A stretch of DNA of 64,000 nucleotides from UBA1723 sp045642085 (GCA_045642085.1 JAZUIF010000013.1:47102-111101), one strand, 5' to 3'; counted from the stretch's first letter, positions 21,648-31,952 are shown. Notes: a model not told the origin generated them from the letters alone. Numbers and translations: made by a program.

Positions 21648-23183
21648 ATGTCAGGGCAGTCGTTAATCATAACTCAACAGCAGCAGCTCAAACTGTCACC
21701 TCAGCAAATACAGGTGATGAAGCTTCTCACGCAATCCACGCTTGAGTTCAACGAACGTGTGGAGCAAGAGATTGAGGAGAATCCTGCTCTTGAAGTTAAT
21801 GATAACGATAACCTTAACGATAACGATAACCTTAACGATGACGTTAACGACAGTCGTGATGATGACAATGATTACGATGTCCACGACGATGATGATTACG
21901 GCAATAGGGATGAAGACAATGGATTGGATTACGACGATGGCAACAATGATGACTTCACACTTGGTGATTATGTAAGTGCTGACGACATCCCGTCGTACCA
22001 ATACAACGACATGACTGAGCAGGAGCGTCGACCAGAGATGAGCTATCAGGCAGATGACACCATCCTTGAGGATCTCCGCGAACAGTTGAATCTTATGCCT
22101 CACGTCACAGAAGAGATCAAAAACATTGCATTATATGTAATCGGATGTCTGAATCCAAGAGGATATCTGGAAAGAGACACTGAGACCATTGTCGACGATT
22201 TTATTTTCATTGCCTCAAAAGAGATCACAGAAGAGCAAGTGGAAGAGGCTATCCAAGTGGTACAATCGCTTGAACCCGCAGGAGTCGGAGCGAGAAACAT
22301 CAAGGAATGTCTGATTCTGCAGCTTAAAAGAATAGATAATCCATCTGATTCGGTGCTTCTTGCAATTAGAATATTGGAAGAGTGCTATTCATCAATGGAA
22401 GACAAGCGTTTCGACAAGATACAGAAATCGCTAGGAGTGACAGAAGAGGAGGTGCAGGATGCTGTCGCAGAATTGAAAAAACTCAATCCACAGCCATGCA
22501 GCACCAGCGACATACTTCTGGATAATTCCGTTCTGATTGTCCCTGATTTCAACGTCCATGATGAAGATGGAGAGTTGGTGATGACACTTAATCAAGGCAA
22601 CACCCCTACCCTTCAGCTCAACAGCCATTACGCGACAGTGCTTGAGGAGTACGCCAACAACAGAAAGAATCAAAGCCGTGCTCAAAAAGATGCGGCTCTC
22701 TTCATCAAGCAGAAAGTCGACGCCGCTAAATGGTTTATCTCTGCAGTACAGCAACGTACTGAGACAATGACAAAAGTGATGGAAGCCATCATCAGACGTC
22801 AAAAGCTATTCTTTGAGACAGGAGACGACGAGGATCTAAAGCCAATGATCATGAAATTGATAGCCGACGATACAGGCTACGACATCAGTACCGTCTCTCG
22901 TGTCTGCAACAACAAGTATGTCCAGACCGATTTTGGAGTCTTCCCTTTGAAGCATTTCTTCACTGAATCTGTAGAGACAGATCAGGGAGAGGTCCACAGT
23001 ATGGCTAAACTGAAGAATCTATTCATGAAATGCATAGAAGAAGAGGACAAGAGGAAGCCACTTTCCGACCAGCAGATTGTGGAATATATGAAAGAGAAAG
23101 GTTTCACACTTGCACGTCGTACTGTCGCCAAATATCGCGACCAATTAGGAATTCCAAAAGCACAATTTAGAAAAGAACTATAA
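21648..23183 (+). CDS. rpoN: RNA polymerase sigma-54 factor RpoN
   Basis: Alternative sigma factor that needs enhancer-binding ATPases. 511 residues. Region I is the Gln/Leu-rich SLIITQQQQLKLSPQQIQVM (5-24). Residues 51-103 form an extremely Asp/Asn-rich insert, partly encoded by a perfect 18-base tandem repeat (21801-21836). The core-binding and HTH domains follow, and the RpoN box ARRTVAKYRDQLG lies near the C-terminus. Acidic region II is normal for sigma-54, but this one is unusually pure and repetitive. No enhancer-binding protein is encoded in the window. Confidence 0.95.
   Translation: MSGQSLIITQQQQLKLSPQQIQVMKLLTQSTLEFNERVEQEIEENPALEVNDNDNLNDNDNLNDDVNDSRDDDNDYDVHDDDDYGNRDEDNGLDYDDGNNDDFTLGDYVSADDIPSYQYNDMTEQERRPEMSYQADDTILEDLREQLNLMPHVTEEIKNIALYVIGCLNPRGYLERDTETIVDDFIFIASKEITEEQVEEAIQVVQSLEPAGVGARNIKECLILQLKRIDNPSDSVLLAIRILEECYSSMEDKRFDKIQKSLGVTEEEVQDAVAELKKLNPQPCSTSDILLDNSVLIVPDFNVHDEDGELVMTLNQGNTPTLQLNSHYATVLEEYANNRKNQSRAQKDAALFIKQKVDAAKWFISAVQQRTETMTKVMEAIIRRQKLFFETGDDEDLKPMIMKLIADDTGYDISTVSRVCNNKYVQTDFGVFPLKHFFTESVETDQGEVHSMAKLKNLFMKCIEEEDKRKPLSDQQIVEYMKEKGFTLARRTVAKYRDQLGIPKAQFRKEL
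21801..21836 (+). repeat. 18-bp tandem repeat in rpoN
   Basis: Two perfect copies of GATAACGATAACCTTAAC, coding the DNDNLN-type acidic linker. Confidence 0.9.
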
Positions 23184-23189
23184 AAAATA

Positions 23190-23867
23190 ATGGAAGCAAT
23201 AACTCCCATCCTGATTTACTTATTTTGGTTTATTGTAATCGCACTATCCTGGCGTAATCACGTCGCTCGCCACATCGGCTATATCGGTGCATGGTCACAA
23301 ATTTGTCTTACAATCGCCGAGACATACTACCCCCAATTCCTACAGGTAGCCGTCTACTCCATACTAATCATTTGGGCTATTGTTGTGACACTGATGGACT
23401 GGGGAATATCCAAGATTGTGGCAAAAGACAACAACGTTATTCTGACACTATTCTATAGTTGTTCTATCCTAGCATTCGGTTACCTATTGAATATCATATC
23501 CGTACCAAGATTCTATCAAATCGGAGTGCTGATGACAGCCATGACCTATATGGCCCTGGCAGCCCTCATGTTGATAAACAAAACCTTGTTTAAGAACTAC
23601 TTCTGCATAAGTGCGTCGACAGTCGGCATGGCATTTTTAGTAGGAAACACTATTCATTTGATGACAGAATGGACTGCTTTGGTATTTTTCTTTGAAAATC
23701 TCTTGTATGTTGTCGCATTTTTATTATTTTTGCTAGGTATATTAGGTTATATCCTAGTATATTACAGAAAAGTTTCATTCTTAAGTTACATTTCAGCATA
23801 CGCATTCGGCTTTGTAATGGGCTTTTATGGCTATGGCATCATAGCAATGATGCATAGAGTAGTATAA
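23190..23867 (+). CDS. Polytopic membrane protein of unknown function
   Basis: 225 residues, almost entirely hydrophobic, with about eight predicted transmembrane segments (for example ILIYLFWFIVIALSW near the N-terminus and FFFENLLYVVAFLLFLLGIL near 165-185). It begins 6 bases after rpoN and is surely in the same operon. I recognise no family motif, no charged catalytic residues within the membrane and no transporter signature. The link to sigma-54 may be only positional. Confidence 0.75.
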   Translation: MEAITPILIYLFWFIVIALSWRNHVARHIGYIGAWSQICLTIAETYYPQFLQVAVYSILIIWAIVVTLMDWGISKIVAKDNNVILTLFYSCSILAFGYLLNIISVPRFYQIGVLMTAMTYMALAALMLINKTLFKNYFCISASTVGMAFLVGNTIHLMTEWTALVFFFENLLYVVAFLLFLLGILGYILVYYRKVSFLSYISAYAFGFVMGFYGYGIIAMMHRVV

Positions 23868-23897
23868 CATTTGGCAATTGACACTAAAATCTAAACA

Positions 23898-24713
23898 ATG
23901 ATTAAGAATAATAGGGGATTTATATCTACAATAATAATATCGATAGCATTTCTTTTGCAAGGTTGTAGCAATAAGAAAGGAGATAATCCGGAGACTGTTT
24001 TGAAGATCTCAGATTCGGAAGAATTCGTTGCGTTTATAAATGATTACAATAGCGGAAAATTTCATCTAAACGACTCATTGATTTCACCATTGGTTGTATC
24101 ATTGGAAAATGATATTACAATCAATAAAGAGAGCATATCCCCAGTCGGTTCTGAAGAGTATCCTTTTATTGGAACATTCGAAGGTAATGGTCATACAATC
24201 ACATGCTGCCAGATTGGCAAATCAGAAGCTGCAAACAACGTCGGTCTGATTGGATATGCAAAAGACTCAAAGATCAAAAGTGTTACTGTAATTGCAGAAA
24301 ATGTGATCGGGCAACGTAATGTTGGAATCATTTGTGGATATGCATATCGTACGTGCATTGCCGACTGCAAAACTAGCGGAAATGTAAAGGCCATGAGTTG
24401 TTGCGGAGGAATTGCAGGTAGTGCAAGCTACGGAGGAATATCAGATTGTCATTTTGTAGGCAACGTATCAGCATCTGAATATTTAGCTGGCGGAATTGTA
24501 GGAATGTGTGAGTTCGGTGGCATTCTAAGAAGTTACGCTGGCGGACAAGTTTCTGGGAAACGCGGTATCAGCCCTATAACATCTAGCACTCAAGATGACG
24601 TAATGATCTCTGAATGTGTAGAAAGAATAAATGTCATCTGCACAAGCGAAGCTGATCAGGAAAAAAGAAAAATGGCGACAGACAAGCTAACTCGCCTGTT
24701 GTTCCAAATGTAA
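23898..24713 (+). CDS. GLUG-repeat lipoprotein
   Basis: 271 residues. A lipoprotein signal with lipobox LLQGC (lipid-attached Cys23). After a spacer, residues 90-235 hold repeats of the form GGIAGSASYGGISDCHFVGN and GGIVGMCEFGGILRSYAGGQ, the GLUG-type beta-helix repeats common in secreted bacterial surface proteins. FEGNGHTITCC near 95-105 is the usual entry strand of such domains. Starts 30 bases after the membrane protein; a bidirectional terminator follows. The ligand or substrate is unknown. Confidence 0.78.
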   Translation: MIKNNRGFISTIIISIAFLLQGCSNKKGDNPETVLKISDSEEFVAFINDYNSGKFHLNDSLISPLVVSLENDITINKESISPVGSEEYPFIGTFEGNGHTITCCQIGKSEAANNVGLIGYAKDSKIKSVTVIAENVIGQRNVGIICGYAYRTCIADCKTSGNVKAMSCCGGIAGSASYGGISDCHFVGNVSASEYLAGGIVGMCEFGGILRSYAGGQVSGKRGISPITSSTQDDVMISECVERINVICTSEADQEKRKMATDKLTRLLFQM

Positions 24714-24791
24714 AATAAAGGCCAAATTAGGCACTGTTATAACCTTTGTGGTTATCCCCTAGGCGAAAGACATATCGTCGCCATACGACGC

Positions 24792-24827
24792 AAAAAAAGC
24801 AGATGTTTTTAGGCATCTGCTTTTTTT
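24792..24827. terminator. Bidirectional terminator
   Basis: AAAAAAAGCAGATG pairs with CATCTGCTTTTTTT, giving a T-run on both strands. It separates the convergent genes ending at 24713 and 24934. Confidence 0.9.
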
Positions 24828-24933
24828 GTTGGAACTAGTATAAGACAAAATATTGAAGTAAATCCGAAAGAGCTCGTGAGGCGAGCAAATAATAAGCTTG
24901 TTTGGACTACTCGTAAATAATTGCCTTTATATT

Positions 24934-26406
24934 TTATTTGTTGACAATAAATTTCTTTCCGTTAATGATGTAAATACCGTTTTTCAAACCGTCAAGACTA
25001 AATTCTTTTTTAATATTAGCTTTGAGCAAGTGTCCATTTATGCTGTAAACGTTTACAAAACCGTCGTCTTCAAATCTTGAAATAACTTTGTTAGAATTGT
25101 AAGATCCGTAATCTTTGTAAAGGTATATTGGCATAAGATCATATGCGATTTTGTAATTAGTCGGCATGTTAACTATCAACGGAGTGAAATATAAATTTTC
25201 TGCTGTTGACGAGGATGGAAATTTGCCATAACATTCATATTCTAGACGTATGAGTTTTCCCATCTCACAGAAATCATCAAGCTTAAAATTAATTTCCCCA
25301 TTTTCCGATTTCATAAATTGAAGAGTGTCATTTGTGGCGTCATCTATAATCCATAAATCAAAGAAAGTTTCTCCATCAATCAAATCTCTTGTGTATTGAT
25401 GACCATCACCGAAATCTGTCAAACCTACCAATGTAGAAGTAAGATTTTTTTTCACCTCGTCAAATTTAGACACGTACGCAGTGGTTTTTATGTGATAATT
25501 TTTGCCTAAGAAATTTGAAGCAGGTTTTAAATGGAGATTATAAGGTTCACTGTAATATTCATCCCCAAAACGAGAATAAAAAACAGAATAGCAATTATCT
25601 TTAACATATTTTGAATCTGATTGGGGAACTAATCCTCCAAACAAATCGCTGATACTATATGTATAAAGGCAAGCGTCTTGGTCAAACCCAAAATATACAC
25701 CTGTCCCATTACTAATTTTCTCGTAGAAACTTTTGATTTTATTAGGGACTTTAAAAAGGGGCCAAGGATCAGTCCATGTACTAATATAAAATGCGACCTT
25801 ATGACTATCACCTAACCCTTCTACTATAGGGTTAATTGTAAAATACTCTACAGTTGAACCTGGAATATAGTTAGGTAAATCACCGAAGCATTTTAAATCA
25901 ATAGTGATTATTTTATTGACATACTTGTTGTCAACAAAAAACTTAATCTTTACTTCATCTGTTGTCGACTTTACACTTTTAACAATAATAGTATCTCCTG
26001 TTTCGTCTTCTACAGCAACCAGTGTCAAGTTCTCATTAGTAGGGACATAGTTGTATTTTGCGACAAATTCAAGAGTATCCGTAATATTCGATTCTGTTTT
26101 CATTACAAAACTGTGAATCGAATGATTGTAAGTTTTCATTTGACAATATTTAGAATCAAACTTAAACTCACATGTGTTGATTATCTTTTTGTCGGTCTTA
26201 GGGATCCAAGTTTGAGGATCGTCGTCATGCCCCAGATTTGGACCTTTACCATCGAAATATTCATAAAGAGAAGAAAAGGAAAGATCTTTATGATTAATCT
26301 CAATGGTAAATTTACCGTAATAGTCATCCCCTATAGCATAAGCTTTAGGGAATATCGTTGCCACTAAACAAAGCAACGCAAAAAAATTTTTCTTTAGCAT
26401 TAACAT
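24934..26406 (-). CDS. Secreted protein with internal duplication and T9SS-type tail
   Basis: 490 residues, no family recognised. Signal peptide 1-24 (PKAYA). Two homologous segments are visible: residues 165-207 (KIITIDLKCFGDLPNY then FTINPIVEGLGDSHKVAFYI) and 384-423 (KLIRLEYECYGKFP then FTPLIVNMPTNYKIAYDL). The last 45 residues (VNVYSINGHLLKANIKKEFS then LDGLKNGIYIINGKKFIVNK) fit a type A T9SS sorting domain, so it should reach the cell surface and be processed. Last gene of the polysaccharide operon, 23 bases after the Wzc-like gene. That position suggests a link to surface glycan, but no enzymatic motif is seen. Confidence 0.75.
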   Translation of the reverse strand: MLMLKKNFFALLCLVATIFPKAYAIGDDYYGKFTIEINHKDLSFSSLYEYFDGKGPNLGHDDDPQTWIPKTDKKIINTCEFKFDSKYCQMKTYNHSIHSFVMKTESNITDTLEFVAKYNYVPTNENLTLVAVEDETGDTIIVKSVKSTTDEVKIKFFVDNKYVNKIITIDLKCFGDLPNYIPGSTVEYFTINPIVEGLGDSHKVAFYISTWTDPWPLFKVPNKIKSFYEKISNGTGVYFGFDQDACLYTYSISDLFGGLVPQSDSKYVKDNCYSVFYSRFGDEYYSEPYNLHLKPASNFLGKNYHIKTTAYVSKFDEVKKNLTSTLVGLTDFGDGHQYTRDLIDGETFFDLWIIDDATNDTLQFMKSENGEINFKLDDFCEMGKLIRLEYECYGKFPSSSTAENLYFTPLIVNMPTNYKIAYDLMPIYLYKDYGSYNSNKVISRFEDDGFVNVYSINGHLLKANIKKEFSLDGLKNGIYIINGKKFIVNK

Positions 26407-26429
26407 ATTTATTATTTTTTATGATGTCT

Positions 26430-28877
26430 TTACTTACCTACTTTTCTATTTAGAATCAACGAGATTCCCTTATACTTTTCATCTTCGATATAGCTACGTA
26501 GAAGATTTGTGGAATTTGCTCTTGTCGACTCAGTATTCAAAACAAAGACTGTACGGTCGACAAGTTTACCGATCAACTCTGCTGCTGTCTCATCTGCTGA
26601 TGATGGGCAGTTGAGAATCACAACGTCATAGCTAGCCTTTAGGAAACTAACCAAAGTCTGCAACTTATTCTCATTAAGCAAATCCGACGGATTGCTAGGA
26701 TAATGTCCCGTAGGAATAACAAATAGATTATTATCGTTCGGATTCTGCTTGATATAATTCTGCAAAGATGGGTTTGGATCTGCTAGATAATCATAGATAC
26801 CAACCTCTTCAGAATTCTTAGCACTCATTCCAGCAATCTTACCATTGACATCGAAATTGACCAATACAGTGCGTTTCTGCTTCAACGAGAACGCCTTGGC
26901 AAGGTTGGTAGCAACGAAATCCTTTCCACTACCGTCATGCAAAGCACTTATCATCATTGAATTTGTACTCTCCTCACCAGTCGAAACCTCAATATTTGTT
27001 CTGATTTTTCTGAACGCTGTATTGACATCATCGTTTTTGTCGGCAGAGACAACCATCTTTCCAGCTACATTGCTGTCGAACGGAACTTCTCCCATGATAT
27101 TTGCGTCTAAGCCATCAAGATCGTCCAACTTGTAGATTCTTCCCTTTGACGACTCAATCAACCAGATTATTACAGCTGGGAACAATAGTCCAAGAAGGAA
27201 TGCCACAATGATTATATTCTTCTTAATTGGACTCGTAGCTTCAAGTTTACCAGTAGGAAGAGTGATCATCTGATTATTATAAGCACTAAATGCCTGGCTC
27301 AACTCATTCTCCTCTCGTTTCTGAAGCAAGAATAGATAAAGTGCCTCCTTAACCTTCTGCTGACGCTCAACACCAAGAAGATACTTAGTCTGGCTTGGGC
27401 TACTTGCGATACGTGCCTTACTTTTAGCCTCAGTACGTCTGAAGTTGATCATCTGACCATTGATCGCGTCAATCTGGCTATCAATATTCACAAGGATACT
27501 CTTTGTAAGGTTCGCCAAATTCTGATCGAGAGTCACAACCATTGGGTTCTTCACACTACTGTTTGCCACAAGAGCATTTCTCTTCACAAGAATCTCATTA
27601 TACTCTTCGATACTTCTTTCGATCACAGAGTTGGTTACATTTGTAACGGCTGGCAAAAAGTCTTTACTTGTGTTAGTGGCAATGACATCACGGATATACT
27701 CCAACATTGTAAGCTGGTTGTCAAGCTCAGTCACCTTATCACTAGCCATACTAGCCTTATCCAAATGAAGTTTTGCAACCTCACCTACATCAGGAGTTAG
27801 ATTTCTACTTTTGAAAGCACTGATATTCTCATCAACGTTTCCAAGTTCTCGCTCGATAAGAGACAGACGATCACTAATGAATCGGCTAGTGCTCTCGGCA
27901 ATCTTATTCTTACCCTCTAGCAGATTTTTGTTGTAAGCCTCAACAAGCTCTACCAAGAAATCCTCTGCTCTTTCTGCCACAGCATCCTGATAGCTCAAAT
28001 TGATAACTGTCGACTTCTTATCTATCAAGCTGACCTTAAGTTTTTGCTTACAAAACTCAACACTTTTCACCAATCCACGTCTAACAACCAAGATATGTTC
28101 AGGAAACTCTGGAGATGCTTTATCAACAGAGAAACCAGCATAGTCGATATTATGAGAGACAAGTATACGCACTTTCTTATAGATAGAGATAGATGTCTCA
28201 AATCTTCCATCGTACTCTCCCTCAATAGATGATTTTCCAATCTTCAACGACTTGATTGTGAATTTTGGTTTGTCCAATTCAGCAGTAGAGGCAGTACGAA
28301 CTATTGGAGCTGAAGCGACGCTTTCCGAAGAATCCTTTGCCGACTCTTCAGATTTTTTTGCAGCCTCTTCCTCAGTTTTTTTAGCCAATTCAGCCTGAAC
28401 CTGATCCTTAGCGTACTTTAGGACAGAAGCAGAATCTAGAGTCAACTCAAACTCACATGTCTCATTCTCCTCCAGACCCAAAATTTCTACAACAATAGGA
28501 TTATTCTGACCATAAATAGTTCTCTTTCTAAATGAAGATATTTGCATGTAATCGACATCAAGATGTAGACGTTTAACTACATTAGAAAGCAATGTCTGGC
28601 TCTGGATTCTGGAAAGCTCATTGTTGACATTGGTAGCGCTTGAAAAAATTCCAAGATCGGTGATCGCATTCAAATCCGACACAGAAGTCGTACGATTCTT
28701 CGATTCCTCCTTAATCAAGAGCTGAGCTTCTCTAGTGTATTGGGGTTGAGCCATATACAAATATGCAATCGCCAGAACCATACTCAATACAACAGAAGCA
28801 ATAAACCACGGCCATTTTTTCAGACATAGTGAAACAAAATTCACTAGTTTACTCATTTTGTTTTTCGATGTTGACAT
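26430..28877 (-). CDS. Wzz/Wzc-like polysaccharide co-polymerase with degenerate kinase domain
   Basis: 815 residues. Two membrane segments (24-43 and about 554-575) flank a large periplasmic region with coiled coil, as in chain-length determinants. The cytoplasmic C-terminal part is a BY-kinase fold, but its motifs have drifted: Walker A GSGKD (649-653) instead of GEGKT/S, Walker A' VLVNFD (671-676) instead of an IDAD-type strand, Walker B DVVILNCP (751-758) instead of IDTPP. The tyrosine cluster at the end is missing. A Lys/Glu/Ala/Ser-rich insert lies at 156-200. It probably controls polymer length and export without kinase cycling. Confidence 0.85.
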   Translation of the reverse strand: MSTSKNKMSKLVNFVSLCLKKWPWFIASVVLSMVLAIAYLYMAQPQYTREAQLLIKEESKNRTTSVSDLNAITDLGIFSSATNVNNELSRIQSQTLLSNVVKRLHLDVDYMQISSFRKRTIYGQNNPIVVEILGLEENETCEFELTLDSASVLKYAKDQVQAELAKKTEEEAAKKSEESAKDSSESVASAPIVRTASTAELDKPKFTIKSLKIGKSSIEGEYDGRFETSISIYKKVRILVSHNIDYAGFSVDKASPEFPEHILVVRRGLVKSVEFCKQKLKVSLIDKKSTVINLSYQDAVAERAEDFLVELVEAYNKNLLEGKNKIAESTSRFISDRLSLIERELGNVDENISAFKSRNLTPDVGEVAKLHLDKASMASDKVTELDNQLTMLEYIRDVIATNTSKDFLPAVTNVTNSVIERSIEEYNEILVKRNALVANSSVKNPMVVTLDQNLANLTKSILVNIDSQIDAINGQMINFRRTEAKSKARIASSPSQTKYLLGVERQQKVKEALYLFLLQKREENELSQAFSAYNNQMITLPTGKLEATSPIKKNIIIVAFLLGLLFPAVIIWLIESSKGRIYKLDDLDGLDANIMGEVPFDSNVAGKMVVSADKNDDVNTAFRKIRTNIEVSTGEESTNSMMISALHDGSGKDFVATNLAKAFSLKQKRTVLVNFDVNGKIAGMSAKNSEEVGIYDYLADPNPSLQNYIKQNPNDNNLFVIPTGHYPSNPSDLLNENKLQTLVSFLKASYDVVILNCPSSADETAAELIGKLVDRTVFVLNTESTRANSTNLLRSYIEDEKYKGISLILNRKVGK

Positions 28878-28910
28878 CTTAGTTATTACTTGTAAATTTC
28901 TTTAAGATTG

Positions 28911-31900
28911 TTATTCTACTACTACTTTCACACACTCTGCACCTACTCTGACAATATATATGCCAGAGGTTGGTATGGTCAATTCCATATTGTCAGAATC
29001 TGCAATTTTCTTAACAATAGTGACTCCCAACGGAGAAATCACCTCAACCAGATTATCTTTCCCTACATTCTGTAGCACTACCGATTTCTCAGAGACAGAA
29101 ATCTTAATGTCAGAATTGTCCTTCGCCTCTTCAACAAATGTATTCTCACATATCACACTACCATTTGCAGCAAGCGGAGTCGACGTCACAAACTCACCTC
29201 CTTTGTCGTCAACACACTTTCCAAATAAAGTTGTTGCGAGACCTCCATCTTCCTCCAATCCAAACGACTCATCATTAGAATGTGGTGCGTAAGTCATTTT
29301 ACTTAACTCGATTACCTCATTTCTGTAAAATGCCTTCAAAACGATAGTCTCTGCACTTGTTGCGCTCATCTTAAAATTGAGATGCAAAGGTCCGTTCTCA
29401 GGTTTTTTGTCTGCCCATAAGATTTTATATCCATGAGCTGGAACGACAGTCTCTTTTGATCCACTTGGGATAGTGCAACTTACTGATTTAGTCTCATTTT
29501 CAACTACCATTCCCGCAAGGTCGACATCTCTGTCATTTCCATTATAAATCTCTATCCAATCTGATGCGGCACCAGCCTCATCAACAACTGTCACGTTGGA
29601 TGCGCAGACCTCATTCAAATACAAATCTGATGGCTTGATGTAATTGTCGTCGTATTCAAAATAAATACTCACCTTTACCTCACCACCCTCTGCTTTTGTC
29701 GTCAAGACACCACCTGAATAGCTTGTATAACTATTTTCCAGTGTGACTCGAACATTATTAATCTCCCACTCCCTGATTTTATAACCAGTAGGGATAATAG
29801 GCTCAACTTTTATTCTTTCTCCAGAATATCTCCACGTATCATATTTATTCGAATTGATTTCTCTCTTATTAAGTAAGAAAGAGAAATTAGGCGTTTCTGA
29901 ATTAGGGAACACAGGCCTAATCTTAATTGTCACCTTATCATTTCCCAAACCAAATTCTTTCTTCAACTGATTGATTACATAACCTTTTCTCTGCTTTGCA
30001 AAAGTACGTATCGACTCTACCGTCTCGCCGAAAGTTTTGACATTACCAGGGCCACCCAAGAAACCAGAGTGTTTGAATGTCGCACAATTATCGATATTTG
30101 TCATATCCCATATAGAATCAAGTTTGGTGTCAATTTTTTCGTCTGAAAACTGATTTTCAAGACAATCAAGATACTGATCGAGGAATCTCCAACGAAAATC
30201 TTCGTTCATCAAGCAAGACTTGATTAGGATCCAGCTGTCGTATCCACTTTCTGTAGTTACAAAATGAATCATGTCTTTATCGACCGACGACGCTATCGAC
30301 AATCCAAAATCAGTATCAAAAACTATCCAACGAAATTTACCCCCATCGTGTTTTCTCCACAACCTCGTGTTATTTTTTACCCAATCTGTATTAGCTACGA
30401 ATTGTTCGAGAATCTGATAATTCATGTACTCATCAATATCCATCATCTCATCCAACTTGTCGTAAAACTCTTCTTTTGAATAATTCTTGCTCACATAGTT
30501 GATCATGGCATCGTAAGCATCCTTAGTACCCTCCTCACAGATATAATCACCGTCAAGAGTAATGAAATCAATTTCGTCTTCATCTAAACCATAATTATGG
30601 TAGACATAATCCTTGTTGGCTCTTTCTGTAAGAATCATCATACCATAAAAATATCCATTGAGATAGAACGATACAGGTTGGGCAGCCTGGACATCAAGAT
30701 TCATACCATCGGCAAGACTCTGTATATACATGTCTCTCCAACGCGGGGGAAGATATGAATACCCGTTTCCTCCATTACGCAACGCAAGACTTTTGTATTT
30801 TGTATAGTCACGATTTTGGAAAAAATTGTCGTATTGCATCTTATTTTTTCCAGATCGTTTGTTCGCCTTTATTTTCAAGCTTTTAGCAACTTGAATTCTC
30901 GTACAACCACCATATACACCTATCTCAACCTCCTGGTTGTCGACAACCTTTCCATCCAAAATATATTCAAAATTGGCAGAACGCATCCAATCACGGTTGA
31001 AATTATACGGTTTATCATAACATCCTTCGACTATTCCGTTTTTTCCCTCGACATACATTCCAAGCATGTCGCCGAACATATCCTCGTTATTGGCAGAAAT
31101 TGAAACTATCGGAAGTCGTTTTCCCAAACCTTTGCACTCACTGTTAAGGTAATATTTATCAGGAAGGATAAAGCTACCTGTAAGAGTCTCACTGAACAAC
31201 ATTCCGTCTTTGTAAGCTCTTGCCCTTACGACAGTAGGCGTATCAATCGAAACGGCTCCGTTGTATCTCATTCCTCTGTTAGGAGTCGGCTCATCTCCAT
31301 TCAAAGTGTAATAAATCTCTGCTCCATTAGTTTCACAACCTATTTCAACGCTCAGTTTACTCTCATAGAAACCAGGCTGTGAGCCTTTGAAAACAGGCAT
31401 TTTTGCCCTGTTGGAAATCGACGTCGCTAGACTATTATTCTGAGATCCAGGAGTCGGAATCATAAATCCCTGTTCACAATACGAAAGATGCGGATATTGT
31501 TTTGGATAAGCCAACTCCATTCTTTTCCCATTTTTAGAGAAAGTGATCACACTCTCATCTGAAGACAATTTATGTCCGACGCTTCCAGCAAATCTACTGT
31601 CTATCTTACGAGCATCACTGCTGCTCGTCTCCTTATCACCAAAAAATAGAAGAGAATAGCCACTAGGGATGACATGGGTTCTATTAAGCACCACATTCCA
31701 ATCCTCCTTTCCATCTTTCACACTTGAAATACTCCAACCTTTAATGTCAAGATCACCACCATCATTATAAAGCTCAATATAACCATCGTAGTTATAATTC
31801 TCGTTGACGATTGTAGACACGTTGTTGGGCATGATCTCACTAATGCGGATTTCAGAATACGCATTAGAAAAGCATACTGCAGATAATAGGAATTGTATTG

Positions 31901-31916
31901 CTAATCTCTTTTTCAT
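28911..31916 (-). CDS. CotH-kinase/lamin-tail-domain surface protein
   Basis: 1001 residues. In order: signal peptide (1-21); lamin-tail domain (about 24-165, EIRISEIMPNN, YIELYNDG); chitobiase/Fn3-like domain (176-250, AEIYYTLNGDEPT); CotH kinase-like domain (265-665) with SLKIKANKRSG (346-356), RNGGNG (380-385), ERANKDYVY (431-439) and DTDFG (534-538); a beta-repeat region; a second lamin-tail domain (about 785-915, LYLNEVCASN, DWIEIYNG); and a T9SS-like tail ending GIYIVRVGAECVKVVVE. CotH homologues phosphorylate proteins in Bacillus spores; the target here is unknown. Its place inside the glycan operon is notable. Confidence 0.85.
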   Translation of the reverse strand: MKKRLAIQFLLSAVCFSNAYSEIRISEIMPNNVSTIVNENYNYDGYIELYNDGGDLDIKGWSISSVKDGKEDWNVVLNRTHVIPSGYSLLFFGDKETSSSDARKIDSRFAGSVGHKLSSDESVITFSKNGKRMELAYPKQYPHLSYCEQGFMIPTPGSQNNSLATSISNRAKMPVFKGSQPGFYESKLSVEIGCETNGAEIYYTLNGDEPTPNRGMRYNGAVSIDTPTVVRARAYKDGMLFSETLTGSFILPDKYYLNSECKGLGKRLPIVSISANNEDMFGDMLGMYVEGKNGIVEGCYDKPYNFNRDWMRSANFEYILDGKVVDNQEVEIGVYGGCTRIQVAKSLKIKANKRSGKNKMQYDNFFQNRDYTKYKSLALRNGGNGYSYLPPRWRDMYIQSLADGMNLDVQAAQPVSFYLNGYFYGMMILTERANKDYVYHNYGLDEDEIDFITLDGDYICEEGTKDAYDAMINYVSKNYSKEEFYDKLDEMMDIDEYMNYQILEQFVANTDWVKNNTRLWRKHDGGKFRWIVFDTDFGLSIASSVDKDMIHFVTTESGYDSWILIKSCLMNEDFRWRFLDQYLDCLENQFSDEKIDTKLDSIWDMTNIDNCATFKHSGFLGGPGNVKTFGETVESIRTFAKQRKGYVINQLKKEFGLGNDKVTIKIRPVFPNSETPNFSFLLNKREINSNKYDTWRYSGERIKVEPIIPTGYKIREWEINNVRVTLENSYTSYSGGVLTTKAEGGEVKVSIYFEYDDNYIKPSDLYLNEVCASNVTVVDEAGAASDWIEIYNGNDRDVDLAGMVVENETKSVSCTIPSGSKETVVPAHGYKILWADKKPENGPLHLNFKMSATSAETIVLKAFYRNEVIELSKMTYAPHSNDESFGLEEDGGLATTLFGKCVDDKGGEFVTSTPLAANGSVICENTFVEEAKDNSDIKISVSEKSVVLQNVGKDNLVEVISPLGVTIVKKIADSDNMELTIPTSGIYIVRVGAECVKVVVE

Positions 31917-31952
31917 ATAAACCGACCAAATATCTACAAATCTACAAATTTA

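Noticed and set aside
21696..22103. 135-codon antisense frame rich in Val/Ile
   Set aside because: Complement of the Asp-rich insert of rpoN.
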